Assembly (NCBI GenBank): GCA_030550025.1
Contig: JAUQQC010000014.1
Coordinates: forward strand, 1-63,596
DNA: 63,596 nt
Direction of reading: 5' to 3'
Origin: Acidobacteriota bacterium
GTDB lineage: Bacteria > Acidobacteriota > Blastocatellia > HR10
Shown: in pieces, positions 43,993 to 50,531 of the stretch
Layout of the letters: each line of letters begins with the position of its first letter
Numbering within the stretch: position 1 is the first letter of the stretch
Program-made: the position numbers and the translations under genes
Notes under the pieces: generated by a model
What the model was told of the DNA's origin: nothing
Database searches by the model: none
The model's input: the letters and a program-made list of their open reading frames with translations, nothing else

Positions 43993-45728
43993 ACGCGCCC
44001 CCTTTCTGAAGCCCGGCGCTCCCTGCGCTCGCCCGTGGGCTCGGACGACTCCCGATGCCGAAGCAGAAGAAGCCGAACGCGTGGATCGGAGAACGGAAAC
44101 CTGCGGTCGGAGACCACCACCCATCCATCGCGCTCCACCTCGAGCGCTCCCATGCTGGAGAACAAAGGCGACCGATAGTCGAGCACGATCCACACGCGAG
44201 CACCCCGCGCCTGCCGCAGTCGATCGCGAAGCGACAAAAGAGGAAGATCGCCCAGAGGCAGTACGCGTGGGATCGGTGTCCCGCGCAACTCGTATCGCAA
44301 ACACCGATCCATGTATCCGGGATCAACCAAGATCGACTCCCCTTCCCGCCACTCCTGCCGCAACACCGCGGCCACGGGCCGATAGTCGCTGTCAAAGGCG
44401 GGTGCACGATAATGCGCCTTCAGACCGAGGAGCATCGACACGCTCAACAACCCGACCGCAACCCCGCGCTTCCACGCGGCGCGAAGGCTCGTGGCCCCCG
44501 CCGCGAGCAACAAAAAGTAATACGGCGTGATCGGCATGAGATAGCGCCCGAAGTCCATGTATTGCCGAATGACGAAAAGCACACCGCAGATCAATCCCAC
44601 GGGGATGAAAAAGAGCACCTGCAACAACCCGGCTCCTGCCTCCGCTCGCATCCCTTTCCAGAGAAGGAAGACCCCGAGTCCGATGGCGAGCGGATAGAGC
44701 GAGAGATTCTCCAAAGCCCGTAAGAGCATCTCCGCATTCCACCGGTACTCGACGAGGTTCTTCATGGCATAGAAAACTCCCTGGGGATACACGAACGAAC
44801 CGACCACCATCTTCCCACTAAAGAGGAAGAACTCTCCAACCAACATGAGGCCATCCAGCGGCGGACGCCATCCCTGTCGAGGACGCGAAAAGATTTGATA
44901 GATGAACGTCGTCAACCACGGCGTATACAGCAAAATGAGCCCGAGCTGCCAGAGTCCCCACCGTCGCACGAAATACCAGGGAGACTGAGGAAGCTCACCC
45001 CGACGAGCCCGGCGCACGAGCAAGCCCAGGAAATGCAAGTTCACCGCCGCGAGCACAAGCGCCCCGAAGACGTGCGTGTAGAGCGCGAGTGCGCCCGAGA
45101 GCATGTAGCCAAGCGCCCCTCGGAGATCCACGCGCGCCACTCCCCTCTCGCGAGACCACGCCGAGGCATCGAGGCCGCGAAGGACTTCCGTCGCCCCCGG
45201 CTCTTGCACATTTACAAGCAAGCCTTCCCGGCGAAGGAACCGAATGTAAGCGAGAACAGCCCCCAATGTGAGGACGCTCACCAGCGCGTACATCCGCGCT
45301 TCCTGAGCGTAGAAGACTTGATGCGGGGAGAGCGCTAACAAAAATGCCGCCAGAAGCGCCGCCTGATGAGAGAGAATCTGCCGCCCCAGCCAATATGCTC
45401 CCGCAACAAGCCCGACGCTTGCGAGAAGCGAAGGGGTACGCAAGGCGGACACGCTCTCGCCGAAAAACGTCGTCCAGAGCTTCAAAACGAGATGCAAAAA
45501 CGGCGGATGGATGTTGCTCCGCCCTTCTTCGAGGATGAACCGGATCGGCTGCTGCGAGACATACCAAGACCACGCTTCGTCAAACCACAGGTTCCGCGTC
45601 CCAAGATGATGCCAGCGGAGAATAAGGGCGAGCAGAACAACGAACCAGAATCCCACTGCCGAGAGATTGAGCCGCCTCCGATGAGGCGTTTTTTGCCCAG
45701 CGCGCGCCAGAACGGTTTGCCTCGTCAT
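43989..45728 (-). CDS. ArnT/PMT-like GT39-family membrane glycosyltransferase
   Basis: A 579-residue protein with about 12 membrane helices. The first external loop carries the catalytic Asp-Glu in RNLWFDEAWSW and the later NIHPPFLH and FYAQEARMYAL typical of lipid-phosphate-sugar-dependent glycosyltransferases of the GT39/GT83 group. It would move a sugar from a polyprenyl carrier to a protein or lipid on the outer face of the inner membrane. The ATG at 45728 is chosen because a promoter (45756-45785) lies within the longer frame. The promoter is formed by a repeat element. It overlaps the dehydrogenase gene by four bases. Confidence 0.85.
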   Translation of the reverse strand: MTRQTVLARAGQKTPHRRRLNLSAVGFWFVVLLALILRWHHLGTRNLWFDEAWSWYVSQQPIRFILEEGRSNIHPPFLHLVLKLWTTFFGESVSALRTPSLLASVGLVAGAYWLGRQILSHQAALLAAFLLALSPHQVFYAQEARMYALVSVLTLGAVLAYIRFLRREGLLVNVQEPGATEVLRGLDASAWSRERGVARVDLRGALGYMLSGALALYTHVFGALVLAAVNLHFLGLLVRRARRGELPQSPWYFVRRWGLWQLGLILLYTPWLTTFIYQIFSRPRQGWRPPLDGLMLVGEFFLFSGKMVVGSFVYPQGVFYAMKNLVEYRWNAEMLLRALENLSLYPLAIGLGVFLLWKGMRAEAGAGLLQVLFFIPVGLICGVLFVIRQYMDFGRYLMPITPYYFLLLAAGATSLRAAWKRGVAVGLLSVSMLLGLKAHYRAPAFDSDYRPVAAVLRQEWREGESILVDPGYMDRCLRYELRGTPIPRVLPLGDLPLLSLRDRLRQARGARVWIVLDYRSPLFSSMGALEVERDGWVVVSDRRFPFSDPRVRLLLLRHRESSEPTGERRERRASERGRV

Positions 45729-45746
45729 TGTCCACCCACGGATATT

Positions 45747-45824
45747 CACCTCCGCATTATGCGAATCTCCCTGGCCACTTTTCAAGGTGGAAGGAGGGGG
45801 CGAAGATCTTTCGATCTTCCTACC
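45747..45824 (+). repeat. Imperfect repeat, copy A
   Basis: The core GCATTATGCG with GGCCAC about 14 bases later and a GATCTTTCGATCTTCC tail matches copies B (45975-46071) and C (48073-48155) in the same orientation. The similarity is partial, with conserved blocks separated by variable bases. The pattern resembles ends of an IS21-like element, but no transposase is present. The family assignment is inference. Confidence 0.5.
45756..45785 (-). promoter_or_regulatory. Promoter inside repeat A reading toward the GT39 gene
   Basis: On the minus strand TTGAAA (45785-45780), an 18-base spacer and CATAAT (45761-45756). Transcription would start near 45749, 21 bases before the GT39 ATG. The CATAAT box is part of the conserved repeat core. 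Confidence 0.5.
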
Positions 45825-45974
45825 AATTTATGTCTGTCCGCGCGCAACTCCCAGGAAGGCACGATCCCCTACATTCATTCCTCATTCCGAGCGAGACGAG
45901 AAAAGGCAACGGAAGTGGAGCTCTATGAGAGAGAATTCAGGTCGGACGAGATCCTGAAGGGGATACATCGGATT

Positions 45975-46071
45975 AATCTTCGACATTATGCGGACGTCCA
46001 TGGCCGGCCACCTTTTAAGTTTTGGAAGGACGCGACGGCGATCTGCCGGCCTTCCCATCTTTCGATTCGCG
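45975..46071 (+). repeat. Imperfect repeat, copy B
   Basis: Shares CATTATGCGGACGT with copy C, GGCCAC shortly after, and the tail CTTCCCATC..TCGATTC. It has a few extra bases between blocks. It lies about 60 bp upstream of the Cys-rich peptide promoter. Confidence 0.5.
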
Positions 46072-46093
46072 TTGATCCCCTCTAGTTTGGGGG

Positions 46094-46127
46094 CATAAGA
46101 TTTGCTTATGCAAGTATTTTTTTTTTC
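46094..46127 (+). terminator. Rho-independent terminator directly upstream of the Cys-rich peptide promoter
   Basis: GCATAAG (46094-46100), a five-base loop and CTTATGC (46106-46112) form a perfect 7-bp stem, followed by AAGTA and ten T residues (46118-46127). It would stop read-through into the peptide gene. The perfect dyad might also serve as a regulator site, as the promoter starts four bases later. Confidence 0.65.
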
Positions 46128-46130
46128 ATT

Positions 46131-46158
46131 TGACATTCCGAGCGGGTTTCATAGACTA
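46131..46158 (+). promoter_or_regulatory. Strong sigma-70-like promoter for the Cys-rich peptide gene
   Basis: A perfect TTGACA (46131-46136), a 16-base spacer and TAGACT (46153-46158). Transcription would start near 46165, only about 18 bases before the ATG. Confidence 0.65.
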
Positions 46159-46182
46159 GTGAGGTGAAGGAGGTGAAGAAGG

Positions 46183-46578
46183 ATGAAAGGATTCCAGTGC
46201 ATCGTGATGCTACTGTCCTTGGTCCCTTTATGGGGATTCCAGTCTCCCGCGAGAGACCCATTAGGACTTGGTGCCTGGACTCCAACGTTCACGGGCACGC
46301 CGTGGTACGAAGGCAGGAACCTGAGCACGCAGAATCCTTCCCAAAGAAACGTCTCGGTAGGCGCTTGCACTCTCGTAGGAGTTCATGGACCCATCTGGCG
46401 TTGTGATGGAAGGCGCATAGAAGAGCACTGGTGTACGGCATGTCTTGAGTACCTGCCTACCTGTGTAGGCTGGTGCCTCTTTTGGTGCGAATGTAAATGG
46501 ACTGCGGGATGGTACTGTGAAAATTCTACAAACCCTGTCTGGTGCCCTTATGGTGAGCATTGCTCCTTAATCGAATAA
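46183..46578 (+). CDS. Small secreted Cys/Trp-rich protein of unknown function
   Basis: A 131-residue protein not recognised as a known family. A signal peptide covers about residues 1-20 (basic start, then IVMLLSLVPLWGF). Residues 60-131 are packed with 11 cysteines (62, 74, 84, 87, 94, 98, 102, 104, 112, 121, 127) and many tryptophans, including CVGWCLFWCECKW, suggesting a disulfide-knotted exported domain. Residues 21-60 form a Pro/Thr/Asn-rich linker. AAGGAGGTGA precedes the ATG and a strong promoter lies just upstream. A propeller gene follows 68 bp later with an equally strong ribosome binding site. The layout recalls the NVEALA peptide plus propeller pairs of Bacteroidota, but the sequence is not obviously homologous. 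Codon use is more AT-rich than in neighbours, which suggests transfer. Confidence 0.75.
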   Translation: MKGFQCIVMLLSLVPLWGFQSPARDPLGLGAWTPTFTGTPWYEGRNLSTQNPSQRNVSVGACTLVGVHGPIWRCDGRRIEEHWCTACLEYLPTCVGWCLFWCECKWTAGWYCENSTNPVWCPYGEHCSLIE

Positions 46579-46646
46579 CAGGGGTGGTTGGGGGAATCAC
46601 TCGGCTCACGGTACTTGCCAAACAGATGAAAAGGAGGTTTTGAGCA

Positions 46647-47771
46647 ATGACTAAATGGATCATCGGATCGCTCTTGGCCATACTTTCCGCACTGAGCGTT
46701 AACTTGGTCGTGGCTTGGATCTCAGCGGAGCCTAGCCCGAAGGAACCCATCCGTAACTCCGGGGTGCCGGCTCGGGTGCTGGAGCCAATCTTCAGCGCTG
46801 ACTTCGCTCAACGCATCGAGTTAAAGAAACTGAATAAGCCTGTAACCATAGCCAGCGTGGCCGCTGATCAGCATGGTAACGTGTACCTACTCTCATGGGA
46901 TTATTCTGCTCCTAAGGGGATGGGGTGTAGTATCCAAAAGCTCGCTGCCGATGGGACTTTCCTGGACACCATACGCCTGACGCATGAGATATGGGAACCA
47001 CCAGTGGAGGCGTCCGCTCTGGCTGTCGGGAAGGATGGGACGCTCTACGTGGCCGTTGAATGGCCGATCCGGCGAGGAGGATTAATTGCAGTGGATGACA
47101 ACGGGAATCTAGTCTCCAAATTGGTGTTCCGGGATTTCATTCCCCACAAATTGGCCGTAGACGACCACGGTCAAGTGTGGGTATTAGGGGAGGAGATTGA
47201 TCCCATAAAAGCCGCTTTGGAGCGCAGCTACATTCCCGTTAATCCCGTAGAAGGCGAGCAACTTCGAGTTTATAGCCCTGACCTCAAGCATTCGGTCATC
47301 CTTGTGCGGGGTGAAAAAGAGGGCATACTTCCTTCCACGCTTAAGAGCACGGGAGATGAGATCGTCTACTACGCGAGTGGGACGAACGCGATTCGGGTGT
47401 TTCGCCAAGGACAACTCGTGCGAAAATTGACGCTCCCGGCGTTGACCCCTCTTACGCCCCCGGAGGAGGTGCTGCGCGGTGGATTTAAGACGCTGAGGTT
47501 CATAACAGGAGTTTACAAAATTGGCGATCGCTTTCTCGTGGCGGGATTTTACAATTACAAGCCAACGGCCAGGAGTGGTGGCGTGCTGACCGGGATATCG
47601 CGGAATTTCATCGCCCTCGTGAGCCAGGATGGTGAGGCCGCTTCGCCGGAATTTGAGCCGCCTGACAATGTCTCACTCGCGAATTACTCAGACGGGCATT
47701 TCATTGCATTCTCAGGTTCGAGAACCAGAGGGACGTTCCTCATCATGAAGTTAAAGCCGGCGATTCGATGA
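46647..47771 (+). CDS. Secreted six-bladed beta-propeller-like protein
   Basis: A 374-residue protein with an N-terminal membrane or signal segment (WIIGSLLAILSALSVNLVVAW). Repeated blade-like segments follow: ADQHGNVYLLSWDY (about residue 72), VGKDGTLYVAVEW (about 130), VDDHGQVWVLGEE (about 172), then more degenerate blades to the end. These are NHL/6-bladed propeller type, which act as binding scaffolds. No catalytic motif is visible. AAAAGGAGGTTTTGAGCA precedes the ATG. It is almost certainly co-transcribed with the Cys-rich protein gene. A decayed paralogue of its C-terminal part lies at 48265-48380. The gene is less GC-rich than the surroundings. Confidence 0.78.
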   Translation: MTKWIIGSLLAILSALSVNLVVAWISAEPSPKEPIRNSGVPARVLEPIFSADFAQRIELKKLNKPVTIASVAADQHGNVYLLSWDYSAPKGMGCSIQKLAADGTFLDTIRLTHEIWEPPVEASALAVGKDGTLYVAVEWPIRRGGLIAVDDNGNLVSKLVFRDFIPHKLAVDDHGQVWVLGEEIDPIKAALERSYIPVNPVEGEQLRVYSPDLKHSVILVRGEKEGILPSTLKSTGDEIVYYASGTNAIRVFRQGQLVRKLTLPALTPLTPPEEVLRGGFKTLRFITGVYKIGDRFLVAGFYNYKPTARSGGVLTGISRNFIALVSQDGEAASPEFEPPDNVSLANYSDGHFIAFSGSRTRGTFLIMKLKPAIR

Positions 47772-47889
47772 AGATCTTGAGGTCGTACTCGTTTAAAGAA
47801 GATCGCCCTGGGCGGCCGGCAAGCGAGCCCGGCTGGCAGGAGTCAAGAGTCGCTGATAGCAGGGGAGTTAAGGCGAAGCCCTCCATGCC

Positions 47890-47952
47890 CCGGAGCCGTT
47901 GATGGAGTGGGCACCGTCTATGTAGCGGATCTTCTGAACAGCCGGGTAGGGG
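47890..47952 (+). pseudogene. Fragment of an NHL propeller blade
   Basis: One frame reads AVDGVGTVYVADLLNSRV, a nearly ideal NHL blade, but it has no start, no continuing blades and soon loses propeller character. It probably belongs to the same decayed gene as the relic at 48265-48380. Confidence 0.55.
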
Positions 47953-48072
47953 CGAGCAAAAGGATGAACCACGCTCCCTCTGCCGAAAGATCGAGCCCAT
48001 TCCCATTGAGGTCTTCCTCGCGCAACACGTATCAGAACACTTCGCGTCGTCTCGCCTACCACCCGATGATCC

Positions 48073-48155
48073 TCACCTTCGCATTATGCGGACGTTCCCG
48101 GCCACTTTGAAAAATACGGTCGAGATCCGTTGACTTTCCCATCGCTCGATTCCCG
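48073..48155 (+). repeat. Imperfect repeat, copy C
   Basis: Contains CTTCGCATTATGCGGACGTT, then GGCCACTTT, and a tail CTTTCCCATC..TCGATTC shared with copy B. It lies between the two parts of the decayed propeller gene, as if an element had inserted there. Confidence 0.5.
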
Positions 48156-48264
48156 CTTGCCCCCGTGCGGTCCGACGACTATGAAGGATCGCGAGTACAG
48201 CTAATGATCCGCGTGGATTTCATCAACTCCGAAAGAAGGATGATTCATCGCCTTCGGGGGGGCG

Positions 48265-48380
48265 GGTGGTGAGGCGCCCCCTGAATTCAAACCGTCCGGG
48301 AATGTCGCAATCCGCACTTCCCGGCGTTCTCAAGATCCGAGACAAAGGGGATGTCGTCGTGAAGTTGAGGCCGACGATTC
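48265..48380 (+). pseudogene. Decayed copy of the C-terminal part of the beta-propeller gene
   Basis: Three successive segments in three different frames match the end of the intact propeller protein. GGEAPPEFKPSGNVAI corresponds to DGEAASPEFEPPDNVSL, HFPAFSRSETKG to HFIAFSGSRTRG, and VVVKLRPTIR to LIMKLKPAIR. The first segment is followed by a deletion of about 20 bases. Frameshifts between the segments show it is no longer coding. It indicates that the locus once held two propeller genes. Confidence 0.7.
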
Positions 48381-48389
48381 GATCGAATC

Positions 48390-48545
48390 GAATTTCGCAC
48401 CGAGAGCGGGAACGCTCGCTTCGCCCGCCGTCAGCGATTCTCATTGGCCCGGGAGGTCAGCCGTATGATCAGGGAGGCGCTCACCCGGTCGCACCGGGCA
48501 CCACCGCGCCCATAAGGGAGATTTAGGGCCGGCTAAAAACTTTCA
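48390..48545. other. Gene-free stretch before the cimA leader
   Basis: No supported gene. It joins the decayed propeller region to the leader promoter. A small GAGCG-GGAA-CGCTC hairpin is present near 48405. Confidence 0.35.
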
Positions 48546-48547
48546 AT

Positions 48548-48575
48548 TTGCATTCGCGTGCGTTTCGGATAAACT
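48548..48575 (+). promoter_or_regulatory. Probable promoter of the cimA leader
   Basis: TTGCAT (48548-48553), a 16-base spacer and TAAACT (48570-48575). TTGCAT is also the -35 of the RND operon promoter. Transcription would begin near 48582, about 30 bases before the leader-peptide ATG and 250 before cimA. Confidence 0.35.
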
Positions 48576-48612
48576 TCCAAGCGGACGCCTTATGGGAAGA
48601 CCGATCGGGACA

Positions 48613-48729
48613 ATGAAGATGTGGCGAACGAGCCGAGCGAAGGCTCTCGGCGCTGGAGGTCCCGATCGCGCGCTCACCCTCGCCATTATTATTCGCTCCA
48701 TTATACTGCCCGGGTCGGGCAGCGGGTGA
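48613..48729 (+). CDS. Leader peptide with clustered isoleucine codons (cimA attenuator)
   Basis: A 38-codon frame beginning MKMWRTSRAKALG and reaching LTLAIIIRSIILPGSGSG before a TGA at 48727. Five of seven consecutive codons from 48685 to 48705 are Ile (ATT ATT ATT CGC TCC ATT ATA), flanked by Leu codons. It lies between a likely promoter and a perfect terminator upstream of citramalate synthase, which starts isoleucine synthesis from pyruvate. Stalling at the Ile codons when charged tRNA-Ile is scarce would control read-through. The ribosome binding site is weak (CGGGAC). An in-frame ATG two codons later is an alternative start. It is too short for standard gene calling. Confidence 0.72.
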   Translation: MKMWRTSRAKALGAGGPDRALTLAIIIRSIILPGSGSG

Positions 48730-48744
48730 TGGCTCAGCCATCAC
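48706..48744 (+). promoter_or_regulatory. Two hairpins of the attenuator leader
   Basis: CTGCCCG-GGT-CGGGCAG (48706-48722) starts at the last codon of the Ile cluster. GTGATGGCT-C-AGCCATCAC (48726-48744) follows and overlaps the leader stop. Bases 48727-48735 (TGATGGCTC) could instead pair with 48756-48764 in the terminator arm with two G-U pairs, giving a possible antiterminator. Confidence 0.5.
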
Positions 48745-48753
48745 GGAAGGTGC

Positions 48754-48799
48754 AAGGGCCATTATCCGCTGCTCACGGATAATGGCCCTTTCGATTTTT
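48754..48799 (+). terminator. Attenuator terminator before cimA
   Basis: A perfect 15-bp stem (48754-48768 with 48776-48790, arm AAGGGCCATTATCCG), a seven-base loop, then TCGA and five T residues (48795-48799). It lies 33 bases before the cimA start and 24 bases after the leader stop. Confidence 0.85.
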
Positions 48800-48831
48800 C
48801 GGAGCACTTTGGGAAAGGAGGTCGGAAGGGC

Positions 48832-50463
48832 ATGAGGAAGATCGAGATTTACGACACAACGTTACGCGATGGGACACAAGGAGAGGATGTCTGTTTCTCA
48901 GTCGAAGACAAGATGATGATCGCGCGCAAGCTCGATGAGCTAGGGATCGATTATATCGAGGGGGGGTGGCCGGGATCGAATCCGCGTGATGCCGCGTTCT
49001 TCAAGCGCGCGCGCCACTTGCGCTTGCATCGGGCGCGGCTTGTGGCCTTCGGCAGCACCTGTCATCCCCGGCATCACGCGGAGGAGGACCCGAACCTTCG
49101 CGCTCTCTTGGAAGCGGAGACGCCGACGGTCACCATCTTCGGGAAGAGCTGGGATCGGCACATCGTGAACGCGCTCAACACGACGCTCGAGCGGAACCTG
49201 GAACTGATCCGTGACTCCATCGCCTATTTGAAGGCAGCCGGGCGTGAGGTCATCTTCGACGCTGAGCATTTCTTCGACGGCTTTCGAGCGAATCCGGAGT
49301 ACGCGCTGGCCACGCTCGTGACGGCCCAGCAAGCTGGTGCCGATGTGATCGTCCTTTGCGACACGAATGGTGGCACGCTCACCCATCACCTGATCGAGAT
49401 GATCGAGGCCGTGCGTCCTCACCTTCATGTGCGGTTGGGGATCCATACGCATAACGACTCAGATCTAGCCGTAGCCAACGCCATTGCGGCCGTCGAACAT
49501 GGGATCACGCACGTGCAGGGGACGATCAACGGCTATGGCGAACGTTGCGGGAATGCGAACCTGTGCTCGATCATCCCCATTCTGGAGCTGAAGATGGGGT
49601 ATCGGACGATCGGGCCGGAGCGGCTCGTGCGACTGACGTCGGTCTCGCACTTCGTGAGCGAGCTGGCGAATCTCCCCCTGCGCTCCAATCAGCCATTCGT
49701 GGGGAGGAGCGCCTTCGCGCACAAGGCGGGCGTGCATGTGAGCGCCGTGCTCAAGGATACCTCGACTTATGAGCACATTCCTCCGGAGGCCGTGGGGAAT
49801 GCGCGTCGGGTCTTAGTCTCCGATCTCTCGGGCAAGAGCAATCTCCTCTATAAGGCGGCAGAGATGGGGATTGACCTCGGCACTGACGACGATCGGCTCC
49901 GAACGCTCCTTGGTCGCTTGAAGCTGCTCGAATATGAGGGGTATCAATTCGAGGGGGCGGAGGGATCGCTGCGATTGCTCTTGGAAGAGGCTGTGCACGG
50001 GGATTGTGCGTTCTTCCAGTTGGAGACGTTTCGCGTCGTGAGCGAGCGCACGGGCGATGGGCGGCTGCGCTCGGTCGCCACTGTGCGGGTGCGCGTTGGG
50101 GAGACGGTCGAAGAAGTGATCGCCCAGGGGAAGGGGCCGGTGCTCGCTCTGGATCGTGCGCTCCGCAAGGCGCTGCGCACGTTCTTCCCGAGCGTGAATG
50201 ACCTGCGACTCACCGATTACAAAGTCCGCGTGCTCGACGCCAGGCGGGGGACGGCAGCCAAAGTGCGCGTACTCGTCGAAACGAGCGATGGGGAGGAAGA
50301 ATGGCGCACGGTCGGCGTCTCCGAGAACATCTTGGAGGCGAGCTATCAAGCGCTCGTGGATGCGATCCGGTATAAGTTGCTCAAGGAATACGGGCGATCC
50401 CGCCAGCCTTCGCGCAACGACGTCGCTCCCGACTACGAGCGACAATACGGATGGGGGGTTTAG
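48832..50463 (+). CDS. cimA: (R)-citramalate synthase
   Basis: A 543-residue enzyme condensing pyruvate and acetyl-CoA to citramalate, the threonine-independent entry to isoleucine. The TIM-barrel motifs are IYDTTLRDGTQGE, EGGWPGSNP, FDAEHFFDG, CDTNGGTLTHH and the metal-binding LGIHTHNDSDLAVAN. The second half has GVHVSAVLKD and a C-terminal LeuA-type allosteric domain (about residues 390-520) that binds the end product in homologues. The length and EGGWPGSNP fit the long citramalate-synthase subgroup rather than 2-isopropylmalate synthase. AAAGGAGGTCGGAAGGGC precedes the ATG. Expression is probably set by the Ile-codon attenuator upstream. Confidence 0.92.
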   Translation: MRKIEIYDTTLRDGTQGEDVCFSVEDKMMIARKLDELGIDYIEGGWPGSNPRDAAFFKRARHLRLHRARLVAFGSTCHPRHHAEEDPNLRALLEAETPTVTIFGKSWDRHIVNALNTTLERNLELIRDSIAYLKAAGREVIFDAEHFFDGFRANPEYALATLVTAQQAGADVIVLCDTNGGTLTHHLIEMIEAVRPHLHVRLGIHTHNDSDLAVANAIAAVEHGITHVQGTINGYGERCGNANLCSIIPILELKMGYRTIGPERLVRLTSVSHFVSELANLPLRSNQPFVGRSAFAHKAGVHVSAVLKDTSTYEHIPPEAVGNARRVLVSDLSGKSNLLYKAAEMGIDLGTDDDRLRTLLGRLKLLEYEGYQFEGAEGSLRLLLEEAVHGDCAFFQLETFRVVSERTGDGRLRSVATVRVRVGETVEEVIAQGKGPVLALDRALRKALRTFFPSVNDLRLTDYKVRVLDARRGTAAKVRVLVETSDGEEEWRTVGVSENILEASYQALVDAIRYKLLKEYGRSRQPSRNDVAPDYERQYGWGV

Positions 50464-50531
50464 CGGATCGCGGACCAAAGGGCGTGGGAGGTGTCTCGCA
50501 CTTTGAGATGGTGACCATGAGGGGAGAAGTT

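Larger units (their letters stand above)
45729..46130. other. Gene-free stretch with two repeat copies and a terminator
   Basis: About 400 bp between the GT39 gene and the Cys-rich peptide promoter. It contains repeat copies A and B and the hairpin at 46094-46127. The 230 bp between the copies show no recognisable gene. Long plus-strand frames here are the shadow of the GT39 gene running on. The base composition is more AT-rich than in the flanks. Confidence 0.5.

Noticed and set aside
45366-46085. A 239-codon plus-strand frame running from the GT39 gene into the repeat region
   Set aside because: The first half is antisense to GT39 and the second half is the repeat copies read through. There is no protein-like domain.
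48582-48831. A T-box riboswitch upstream of cimA
   Set aside because: No T-box consensus (AGGGTGGNACCGCG-like) or specifier-loop arrangement is visible. The Ile-rich leader peptide with terminator explains the region better.
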